Shown here: positions 1 through 9,450 of the stretch, piece by piece
Layout of the letters: each line of letters starts with the position of its first letter
Numbering within the stretch: position 1 is the stretch's first letter
Source: Hydractinia symbiolongicarpus
Taxonomy: Eukaryota > Cnidaria > Hydrozoa > Anthoathecata > Hydractiniidae
Assembly: GCF_029227915.1 (NCBI RefSeq)
Contig: NC_079880.1
Coordinates: 29,383,501 to 29,447,500, forward strand
Reading direction: 5' to 3'
Length of the DNA: 64,000 nucleotides
Translations under genes and position numbers: made by a program
The notes under the pieces: model-generated
The model's database searches: none
Told to the model about the DNA's origin: nothing
Seen by the model: the letters and a program-made list of their open reading frames with translations, nothing else

Positions 1-405
1 CCGGGATTTACGGGAAATCGCGGGTTTTCGTTTGCCGGCGATTAAACCGCTTTCATTAAGCGTCTTATGAAAATTGAAAACATTTCTGAAAACTACAAGT
101 CTCATGCGTTTTAGTGGTGAAAAAAAAATTTAAAAAATCGTTCGGGAAATGAGTTTACTCACAGGGTGCTTTCTTTGTATACATTCGACTATACGGGCCA
201 AGCCCGGGATTTACGGGAAATCGCGGGTTTTCCTTTGCTGGCGATTAAACCACTTTCATTAAGCGTCTCATCAAAAATGAAAACATTTCTGAAAACTACA
301 AGTCTCATGCGTTTTAGTGGTAAAAAAATAATTTAAAAAATCGTTCGAAAATGAGTTTACTCCCTGGGTACTTTCTTTGTATACTTTTGACTATACGGGC
401 CGAGT

Positions 406-608
406 CCGGGATTTACGGGAAGTCGCGGGTTTTCGTTTGCCGGCGATTAAACTTCTTTTATTCAGCGTCTCATCAAAAATGAAAACATTTTTAAAAACTA
501 AAAGTCTCATGGGCTTTAGAGGTGAAATAATAATTTAAAAAATCGTTTTGGAAATGAGTTTACTCACAGGGTACTTTCTTTGTATACTTTTGACTATACG
601 GGCCGAGT
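406..608 (+). repeat. Representative satellite monomer (203 bp)
   Basis: This unit runs from one CCGGGATTTACGGG word to the next. In order it holds a CpG-rich, G-run segment (about 406-450, ending in TGCCGGCGATTAAAC); a pyrimidine-rich TTCTTTTATTCAGCGTC stretch; an A/T-tract region of about 70 bp with A4-A6 and T5 runs (about 470-545); the word GGAAATGAGTTTACTC; a short variable word (CACAGGGTAC here, CCCTGGGTAC or CCCGGGGTAC in other monomers); CTTTCTTTGTATAC; and a dyad leading into the next GGG runs. Hand count gives 74 G+C in 203 bp and 11 CpG, where about 6.6 would be expected from the C and G counts, so CpG is not depleted. The neighbouring starts at 204, 609 and 812 show the 202-203 bp spacing. 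The choice of start is arbitrary because the array is continuous. Confidence 0.95.
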
Positions 609-1392
609 CCGGGATTTACGGGAAATCGCGGGTTTTCGTTTGCCGGCGATTAAACAGCTTTCATTAAGCGTCTTATGAAAATTGAAAACATTTCTGAAAA
701 CTACAAGTCTCATGCGTTTTAGTGGTGAAAAAATAATTTAAAAAATCGTTCGGGAAATGAGTTTACTCCCTGGGTACTTTCTTTGTATACTTTTGATTAT
801 ACGGGCCGAGTCCGGGGTTTACGGAAAATGGCGGGTTTTCGTTTACCGGCGATTAAACTTCTTTTATTCAGCGTCTCATCAAAAATAAAAACATTTTTGA
901 AAACTACAAGTCTCATGCGTTTTAGTGGTGAAAAAAAATTTAAAAAATCGTTCGGGAAATGAGTTTACTCACAGGGTGCTTTCTTTGTATACATTCGACT
1001 ATACGGGCCAAGCCCGGGATTTACGGGAAATCGCGGGTTTTCCTTTGCCGGCGATTAAACCACTTTCATTAAGCGTCTCATCAAAAATGAAAACATTTCT
1101 GAAAACTACAAGTCTCATGCGTTTTAGTGGTGAAAAAATAATTTAAAAAATCGTTCGGGAAATGAGTTTACTCCCTGGGTACTTTCTTTGTATACTTTTG
1201 ACTATACGGGCCGAGTCCGGGATTTACGGGAAGTCGCGGGTTTTCGTTTGCCGGCGATTAAACTTCTTTTATTCAGCGTCTCATCAAAAATGAAAACATT
1301 TTTAAAAACTAAAAGTCTCATGGGCTTTAGAGGTGAAATAATAATTTAAAAAATCGTTTTGGAAATGAGTTTACTCACAGGGTACTTTCTTT

Positions 1393-1421
1393 GTATACTT
1401 TTGACTATACGGGCCGAGTCC
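1393..1421 (+). other. Two adjacent short dyads (representative)
   Basis: GTATA (1,393-1,397) and TATAC (1,406-1,410) are reverse complements with an 8-base loop. Directly after lies GGGC-CGA-GTCC (1,411-1,421), a 4-bp stem with one G-T wobble. In the other main variant it is GGGC-CAA-GCCC, a perfect stem. Both dyads recur in nearly every monomer, just before the other GGG runs. Confidence 0.65.
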
Positions 1422-1443
1422 GGGATTTACGGGAAATCGCGGG
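1411..1443 (+). other. Four-GGG-run motif (representative; recurs in most monomers)
   Basis: GGG runs at 1,411-1,413, 1,422-1,424, 1,431-1,433 and 1,441-1,443 are separated by 8, 6 and 7 bases. This is a potential G-quadruplex arrangement with one loop just over the usual limit of 7. Variants with ACAGG, CGCAGG or CGCTGG lose one run. The first two runs can instead pair with the CC/CCC between them. Folding is an inference from sequence only. Confidence 0.6.
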
Positions 1444-1514
1444 TTTTCGTTTGCCGGCGATTAAACCGCTTTCATTAAGCGTCTTATGAAAATTGAAAAC
1501 ATTTCTGAAAACTA

Positions 1515-3175
1515 CAAGTCTCATGCGTTTTAGTGGTGAAAAAATAATTTAAAAAATTGTTCGGGAAATGATTTTACTCCCTGGGTACTTTCTTTGTATA
1601 CTTTTGACTATACGGGCGAAGCCCGGGATTAACGGGAAATCGCGGGTTTTCGTTTGCCGGCGATTAAACCTCTTTTATTCAGCGTCTCATCAAAAATAAA
1701 AAAACATTTTTGAAAACTACAAGTCTCATGCGTTTTAGTGGTGAAAAGATATTTTAAAAAATCGTTCGGGAAATGAGTTTACACTCTGGGTACTTTCTTT
1801 GTATACTTTTGACTTTACAGGCGGAGTCCGGGATTTACAGGAAATCGCAGATTTTCGTGTGCCGGCGTTTAAACTTCTTTTATTCAGCGTCTCATCAAAA
1901 ATGAAAACAAGTTTGAAGACTACAAATCTCATGCGTTTTAGTGGTGAAAAAATAATTTAAAAAATCGTTCGGGAAATGAGATTACTCCCTGGGTACTTTC
2001 TTTGTATACTTTTGACTATACGGGCCAAGCCAGGGATTTACGGGAAATCGCAGGTTTTCGTTTGCCGGCGATTAAACTTCTTTTGTTCAGCGTCTCATCA
2101 AAAATGAAAACATTTTTGAAAACTACAAGTCTCATGCGTTTTAGTGGTGAAAAAAAAATTTAAAAAATCGTTCGGGAAATGAGTTTACTCACAGGGTGCT
2201 TTCTTTGTATACATTCGACTATACGGGCCAAGCCCGGTATTTACGGGAAATCGCGGGTTTTCCTTTGCCGGCGATTAAACCACTTTCATTAAGCGTCTCA
2301 TCAAAAATGAAAACATTTCTAAAAACTACAAGTCTCATGCGTTTTAGTGGTGAAAAAATAATTTAAAAAATCGTTCGGGAAATGAGTTTACTCCCTGGGT
2401 ACTTTCTTTGTATACTTTTGACTATACGGGCCGAGTCCGGGATTTACGGGAAGTCGCGGGTTTTCGTTTGCCGGCGATTAAACTTCTTTTATTCAGCGTC
2501 TCAGCAAAAATGAAAACATTTTTAAAAACTAAAAGTCTCATGGGCTTTAGAGGTGAAATAATAATTTAAAAAATCGTTCGGGTAATGAGTTTACACCCTG
2601 GGTACTTTCTTTGTATACTTTTGACTATACGGGCCGAGTCTGGGATTTACGGGAAATCGCAGGTTTTCGTTTGCCGGCAATTAAACTTCTTTTGTTCAGC
2701 GTCTCATCAAAAATGAAAACATTTTTGAAAACTACAAGTCTTATGCGTTTTAGTGGTGAAAAAATAATTTAAAAAATCGTTCTGGAAATGAGTTTACTCA
2801 CCGGGTACTTTCTTTGTATGCATTCAAATATACGGGCCAAGCCCGGAATTTACGGGAAATCGCGGGTTTTCGTTTGCCGGCGATTAAACCTCTTTCATTA
2901 AGCGTCTCATCAAAAATGAAAACATTTTTGAAAACTACAAGTCTCATGCGTTTTAGTGGTGAAAAAAATTTTTAAAAAATTGTTTGGGAAATGAGTTTAC
3001 TCCCTGGGTACTTTCTTTGTATACTTTTGACTATATGGGCCGAGTCCGGGATTTACGGGAAATCGCGGGTTTTCGTTTGCCGGCGATTAAACTTCTTTTA
3101 TTCAGCGTCCCATCAAAAATGAAAACATTTTTGAAAACTACAAGTCTCATGCGTTTTAGTGGTGAAAAAATAATT
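1515..3175 (+). repeat. 8-monomer block, first copy (partner 4,358-6,018)
   Basis: Eight consecutive monomer variants reappear in the same order at an offset of 2,843 bp (14 monomers). They include the GGGCGAAGCCC monomer near 1,614, the TTTGACTTTACAGGCGGAG monomer near 1,810, the TCGGGTAATGAG monomer near 2,578 and the ATGCATTCAAATATAC monomer near 2,818. Homology ends near 3,174, where AATAATTTAAAA in this copy meets AATAATATAAAA in the partner. The monomers between the copies are further X, Y, Z and W types, so the 14-monomer spacing is a nested structure rather than a clean 14-mer. Copy B carries the same pair at an offset of 2,844 bp. Confidence 0.88.
1616..1622 (+). other. GCGAAGC mini-hairpin sequence in V-type monomers
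   Basis: The heptamer GCGAAGC, known to form an unusually stable DNA mini-hairpin with a GAA loop, sits inside a GGGCGAAGCCC stem. It occurs only in the V monomer class: also at 4,459-4,465, 49,818-49,824, 51,444-51,450, 54,084-54,090 and 56,938-56,944. Presence is certain; any function is unknown. Confidence 0.8.
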
Positions 3176-4357
3176 TAAAAAATCGTTCGGGAAATGAGTT
3201 TACTCCCTGGGTACTTTCTTTGTATACTTTTGACTATACGGGCCGAGTCCAGGATTTACGGGAAGTCGCGGGTTTTCCTTTGCCGGCGATTAAACTTCTT
3301 TTATTCAGCGTCTCATCAAAAATGAAAACATTTTTAAAAACTAAAAGTCTCATGGGCTTTAGAGGTGAAATAATAATTTAAAAAATCGTTTTGGAAATGA
3401 GTTTACTCACAGGGTACTTTCTTTGTATACTTTTGACTATACGGGCCGAGTCCGGGATTTACGGGAAATCGCGGGTTTTCGTTTGCCGGCGATTAAACCG
3501 CTTTCATTAAGCGTCTTATGAAAATTGAAAACATTTCTGAAAACTACAAGTCTCATGCGTTTTAGTGGTGAAAAAAAAATTTAAAAAATCGTTCGGGAAA
3601 TGAGTTTACTCACAGGGTGCTTTCTTTGTATACAATTGACTATACGGGCCAAGCCCGGGATTTACGGGAAATCGCGGGTTTTCCTTTGCCGGCGATTAAA
3701 CCACTTTCATTAAGCGTCTCATCAAAAATTAAAACATTTCTGAAAACTACAAGTCTCATGCGTTTTAGTGGTGAAAAATAATTTAAAAAATCGTTCAGGA
3801 AATGAGTTTACTCCCTGGGTACTTTCTTTGTATACTTTTGACTATACGGGCCGAGTCCGGGATTTACGGGAAGTCGCGGGTTTTCGTTTGCCGGCGATTA
3901 AACTTCTTTTATTCAGCGTCTCATCAAAAATGAAAACATTTTTAAAAACTAAAAGTCTCATGGGCTTTAGAGGTGAAATAATAATTTAAAAAATCGTTTT
4001 GGAAATGAGTTTACTCACAGGGTACTTTCTTTGTATACTTTTGACTATACGGGCCGAGTCCGGGATTTACGGGAAATCGCGGGTTTTCGTTTGCCGGCGA
4101 TTAAACCGCTTTCATTAAGCGTCTTATGAAAATTGAAAACATTTCTAAAAACTACAAGTCTCATGCGTTTTAGTGGTGAAAAAATAATTTAAAAAATCGT
4201 TCGGGAAATGAGTTTACTCCCTGGGTACTTTCTTTGTATACTTTTGATTATACGGGAAGAGTCCGGGGTTTACGGAAAATGGCGGGTTTTCGTTTACCGG
4301 CAATTAAACTTCTTTTATTCAGCGTCTCATCAAAAATAAAAACATTTTTGAAAACTA

Positions 4358-6018
4358 CAAGTCTCATGCGTTTTAGTAGTGAAAAAATAATTTAAAAAAT
4401 TGTTCGGGAAATGAGTTTACTCCCTGGGTACTTTCTTTGTATGCTTTTGACTATACGGGCGAAGCCCGGGATTAACGGGAAATCGCGGGTTTTCGTTTGC
4501 CGGCGATTAAACTTCTTTTATTCAGCGTCTCATCAAAAATAAAAAAACATTTTTGAAAATTACAAGTCTCATGCGTTTTAGTGGTGAAAAGATATTTTAA
4601 AAAATCGTTCGGGAAATGAGTTTACACTCTGGGTACTTTCTTTGTATACTTTTGACTTTACAGGCGGAGTCCGGGATTTACAGGAAATCGCAGATTTTCG
4701 TGTGCCGGCGTTTAAACTTCTTTTATTCAGCGTCTCATCAAAAATGAAAACAAGTTTGAAGACTACAAATCTCATGCGTTTTAGTGGTGAAAAAATAATT
4801 TAAAAAATCGTTCGGGAAATGAGATTACTCCCTGGGTACTTTCTTTGTATACTTTTGACTATACGGGCCAAGCCCGGGATTTACGGGAAATCGCAGGTTT
4901 TCGTTTGCCGGCGATTAAACTTCTTTTGTTCAGCGTCTCATCAAAAATGAAAACATTTTTGAAAACTACAAGTCTCATGCGTTTTAGTGGTGAAAAAAAA
5001 AATTAAAAAATCGTTCGGGAAATGAGTTTACTCACAGGGTGCTTTCTTTGTATACATTCGACTATACGGGCCAAGCCCGGGATTTACGGGAAATCGCGGG
5101 TTTTCCTTTGCCGGCGATTAAACCACTTTCATTAAGCGTCTCATCAAAAATGAAAACATTTCTAAAAACTACAAGTCTCATGCGATTTAGTGGTGAAAAA
5201 ATAATTTAAAAAATCGTTCGGGAAATGAGTTTACTCCCTGGGTACTTTCTTTGTATACTTTTGACTATACGGGCCGAGTCCGGGATTTACGGGAAGTCGC
5301 GGGTTTTCGTTTGCCGGCGATTAAACTTCTTTTATTCAGCGTCTCATCAAAAATGAAAACATTTTTAAAAACTAAAAGTCTCATGGGCTTTAGAGGTGAA
5401 ATAATAATTTAAAAAATCGTTCGGGTAATGAGTTTACACCCTGGGTACTTTCTTTGTATACTTTTGACTATACGGGCCGAGTCTGGGATTTACGGGAAAT
5501 CGCAGGTTTTCGTTTGCCGGCGATTAAACTTCTTTTATTCAGCGTCTCATCAAAAATGAAAACATTTTTAAAAACTACAAGTCTTATGCGTTTTAGTGGT
5601 GAAAAAATAATTTAAAAAATCGTTCTGGAAATGAGTTTACTCACCGGGTACTTTCTTTGTATGCATTCAAATATACGGGCCAAGCCCGGAATTTACGGGA
5701 AATCGCGGGTTTTCGTTTGCCGGCGATTAAACCTCTTTCATTAGGCGTCTCATCAAAAATGAAAACATTTTTGAAAACTACAAGTCTCATGCGTTTTAGT
5801 GGTGAAAAAAATTTTTAAAAATTTGTTTGGGAAATGAGTTTACTCCCTGGGTACTTTCTTTGTATACTTTTGACTATATGGGCCGAGTCCGGGATTTACG
5901 GGAAATCGCGGGTTTTCGTTTGCCGGCGATTAAACTTCTTTTATTCAGCGTCCCATCAAAAATGAAAACATTTTTGAAAACTACAAGTCTCATGCGTTTT
6001 AGTGGTGAAAAAATAATA
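4358..6018 (+). repeat. 8-monomer block, second copy (partner 1,515-3,175)
   Basis: This repeats the eight-variant order of 1,515-3,175, with private substitutions such as TAGTAGTGAAAA near 4,374 and TGTATGCTTTTG near 4,437. It leads into monomers with CCCGGGGTAC and the AATAATATAAAA word (from about 6,004), a class that dominates many later regions. Confidence 0.88.
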
Positions 6019-6610
6019 TAAAAAATCGTTCGGGAAATGAGTTTACCCCCGGGGTACTTTCTTTGTATACATTTGACTATACGGGCCAAGCCCGGGATTT
6101 ACGGGAAATGGCGGGTTTTCGTTTGCCGGCGATTAAACTTCTGTTATTCAGCGTCCCATCAAAAATGAAAACATTTTTGAAAACTACAAGTCTCATGCGT
6201 TTTAGTGGTGAAAAAATAATATAAAAAATCGTTCGGGAAATGAGTTTACTCCCGGGGTACCTTCTTTGTATACATTTGACTATACGGGCCAAGCCCGGGA
6301 TTTACGGGAAATGGCGGGTTTTCGTTTGCCGGCGATTAAACTTCTGTTATTTAGTGTCTCATCAAAAATGAAAACATTTTTGAAAACTCCAAGTCTCATG
6401 CGTTTTAGTGGTGAAAAGATAAGTTAAAAAATCGTTTTGGAAATGAGTTTACTCACAGGGTACTTTCTTTGTATACATTCGACTATACAGGCCAAGCCTG
6501 GGACTTACGGCAAATCGCAGGTTTTTGTTTGCCGGCGATTAAACTTCTTTTATTCAGCGTCTCATCAAAAATGAAAACAAGATTGAAGACTACAAGTCTC
6601 ATGCGTTTTA

Positions 6611-8029
6611 GTGGTGAAAAAATAATTTAAAAATCGTTCGGGAAATGAGTTTACTCCCTGGGTACTTTCTTTGTATACTTTTGACTATACGGGCCAAGCC
6701 CGGGATTTACGGGAAATCGCGGGTTTTCGTTTTCCGGTGATTAAACTTCTTTTGCTCAGCGTCTCATCAAAATTGAAAACATTTTTGAAAACTACAAGTC
6801 TCATGCGTTTGAGGGGTGAAAAAAAAATTTAAAAAATCGTTCGGGAAATGAGTTTACTCCCTGGGTACTTTCTTTGTGTACATTCGACTACACGGGCCAA
6901 GCCCGGGATTTACGGGAAATGACGGTTTTTCGTTTGCCGGCGATTAAACTTCTTTTATTCAGTGTCCCATCAAAAATGAAAACATTTTTGAAAACTACAA
7001 GTCTCATGCGTTTTAGTGGTGAAAAAATAATATAAAAAATCGTTCGGGAAATGAGTTTACTCCCGGGGTACTTTCTTTGTATACATTTGACTATACGGGC
7101 CAAGCCCGGGATTTACGGGAAATGGCGGGTTTTCGTTTGCCGGCGATTAAACATTTGTTATTTAGTGTCTCATCAAAAATGAAAACATTTTTGAAAACTC
7201 CAAGACTCATGCGTTTTAGTGGTGAAAAGATAAGTTAAAAAATCGTTTTGGAAATGAGTTTACTCACAGGGTACTTTCTTTGTATACATTCGACTATACA
7301 GGCCAAGCCCGGGACTTACGGCAAATCGCAGGTTTTTGTTTGCCGGCGATTAAACTTCTTTTATTCAGCGTCTCATCAAAAATGAAAACAAGTTTGAAGA
7401 CTACAAGTCTCATGCGTTTTAGTGGTGAAAAAATAATTTAAAAATCGTTCGGGAAATGAGTTTACTCCCTGGGTACTTTCTTTGTATACTTTTGACTATA
7501 CGGGCCAAGCCCGGGATTTACGGGAAATCGCGGGTTTTCGTTTTCCGGTGATTAAACTTCTTTTGCTCAGCGTCTCATCAAAATTGAAAACATTTTTGAA
7601 AACTACAAGTCTCATGCGTTTTAGGGGTGAAAAAAAAATTTAAAAAATCGTTCGGGAAATGAGTTTACTCCCTGGGTACTTTCTTTGTGTACATTCGACT
7701 ACACGGGCCAAGCCCGGGATTTACGGGAAATGGCGGGTTTTCGTTTGCCGGCGATTAAACTTCTTTTATTCAGTGTCTCATCAAAAATGAAAACATTTTT
7801 GAATTCTACAAGTCTCATGCGTTTTAGTGGTGAAAAGATAATTTAAAAAATCGTTTTGGAAATGAGTTTACTCACAGGGTACTTTCTTTGTATACATTCG
7901 ACTACACGGGCCAAGCCCGGGATTTAGGGGAAATCGCTGGTTTTCGTTTGCCGGCGATTAAACCTCTTTCATTAAGCGTCTCATCAAAAATTAAAACATT
8001 TTTGAAAACTACAAGTCTCATGCGTTTTA
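6611..8029 (+). repeat. 7-monomer tandem unit, copy 1 (1,419 bp)
   Basis: Monomer variants run in an A-B-C-D-A-B'-E order. A has TAATTTAAAAATCG (one A short), TTTTCCGGTGATTAAAC and TTTGCTCAGCG. B has TTTGTGTACATTCGACTACAC. C has AATAATATAAAA. D has GATAAGTTAAAA and ACTTACGGCAAATCG. E has GAATTCTACAAG upstream and TTTAGGGGAAATCGCTGG. The next 1,419 bp repeat this order. The same pair is present in copy B around 59,080-61,920. Confidence 0.88.
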
Positions 8030-9450
8030 GTGGTGAAAAAATAATTTAAAAATCGTTCGGGAAATGAGTTTACTCCCTGGGTACTTTCTTTGTATACTTT
8101 TGACTATACGGGCCAAGCCCGGGATTTACGGGAAATCGCGGGTTTTCGTTTTCCGGTGATTAAACTTCTTTTGCTCAGCGTCTCATCAAAATTGAAAACA
8201 TTTTTGAAAACTACAAGTCTCATGCGTTTGAGGGGTGAAAAAAAAATTTAAAAAATCGTTCGGGAAATGAGTTTACTCCCTGGGTACTTTCTTTGTGTAC
8301 ATTCGACTACACGGGCCAAGCCCGGGATTTACGTGAAATGACGGGTTTTCGTTTGCCGGCGATTAAACTTCTTTTATTCAGTGTCCCATCAAAAATGAAA
8401 ACATTTTTGAAAACTACAAGTCTCATGCGTTTTAGTGGTGAAAAAATAATATAAAAAATCGTTCGGGAAATGAGTTTACTCCCGGGGTACTTTCTTTGTA
8501 TACATTTGACTATACGGGCCAAGCCCGGGATTTACGGGAAATGGCGGGTTTTCGTTTGCCGGCGATTAAACTTTTGTTATTTAGTGTCTCATCAAAAATG
8601 AAAACATTTTTGAAAACTCCAAGTCTCATACGTTTTAGTGGTGAAAAGATAAGTTAAAAAATCGTTTTGGAAATGAGTTTACTCACAGGGTACTTTCTTT
8701 GTATACATTCGACTATACAGGCCAAGCCCGGGACTTACGGCAAATCGCAGGTTTTTGTTTGCCGGCGATTAAACTTCTTTTATTCAGCGTCTCATCAAAA
8801 ATGAAAACAAGTTTGAAGACTACAAGTCTCATGCGTTTTAGTGGTGAAAAAATAATTTAAAAATCGTTCGGGAAATGAGTTTACTCCCTGGGTACTTTCT
8901 TTGTATACTTTTGACTATACGGGCCAAGCCCGGGATTTACGGGAAATCGCGGGTTTTCGTTTTCCGGTGATTAAACTTCTTTTGCTCAGCGTCTCATCAA
9001 AATTGAAAACATTTTTGAAAACTACAAGTCTCATGCGTTTTAGGGGGAAAAAAAAATTTAAAAAATCGTTCGGGAAATGAGTTTACTCCCTGGGTACTTT
9101 CTTTGTGTACATTCGACTACACGGGCCAAGCCCGGGATTTACGGGAAATGGCGGGTTTTCGTTTGCCGGCGATTAAACTTCTTTTATTCAGTGTCTCATC
9201 AAAAATGAAAACATTTTTGAATTCTACAAGTCTCATGCGTTTTAGTGGTGAAAAGATAATTTAAAAAATCGTTTTGGAAATGAGTTTACTCACAGGGTAC
9301 TTTCTTTGTATACATTCGACTACACGGGCCAAGCCCGGGATTTAGGGGAAATCGCTGGTTTTCGATTGCCGGCGATTAAACCTCTTTCATTAAGCGTCTC
9401 ATCAAAAATTAAAACATTTTTGAAAACTACAAGTCTCATGCGTTTTAGTG
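8030..9450 (+). repeat. 7-monomer tandem unit, copy 2
   Basis: This repeats the A-B-C-D-A-B'-E order of 6,611-8,029 directly downstream. Private changes include CGTGAAATGACGGG near 8,332 (GGGAAATGACGG in copy 1), a TCATACG near 8,626, and a 2-bp shortening in the TTTTAGGGGGAAAAAAAAA word near 9,040. After 9,450 the array switches to other variants. Confidence 0.88.

Larger units (their letters stand above)
114..1536 (+). repeat. Trimer/tetramer higher-order repeats (X-Y-Z-W, X-Y-Z)
   Basis: Monomers here fall into distinct variants that recur in a fixed order. X has CACAGGGTGC, ATTCGAC and TTTTCCTTTG. Y has CTCCCTGGG, GGGAAGTCGCGGG, ACTAAAAG and GGGCTTTAGAGG. Z has CGTTTTGGAAATG and GCTTTCATTAAGCGTCTTATG. 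W has TTGATTATAC and GGGGTTTACGGAAAATGG. The order is X-Y-Z-W from about 114 and X-Y-Z from about 929. The same trimer or tetramer is seen at about 3,568-4,378, at 51,977-52,590 and through copy B. This is a short-period higher-order repeat nested in the longer ones. Confidence 0.85.

Noticed and set aside
406-608. CENP-B box (TTCG-N4-A-N2-CGGG) around TTTTCGTTTGCCGGCG or TTCGGGAAATGAG
   Set aside because: Neither word satisfies the essential positions on either strand: the central A and the CGGG are misplaced. Similarity is limited to TTCG.
1390-1413. Bacterial-type promoter (TTGAC and TATAC words) or TATA box in each monomer
   Set aside because: The words are part of the monomer dyad, have wrong spacing for a promoter, and are followed by no gene. 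Nothing indicates a bacterial origin.
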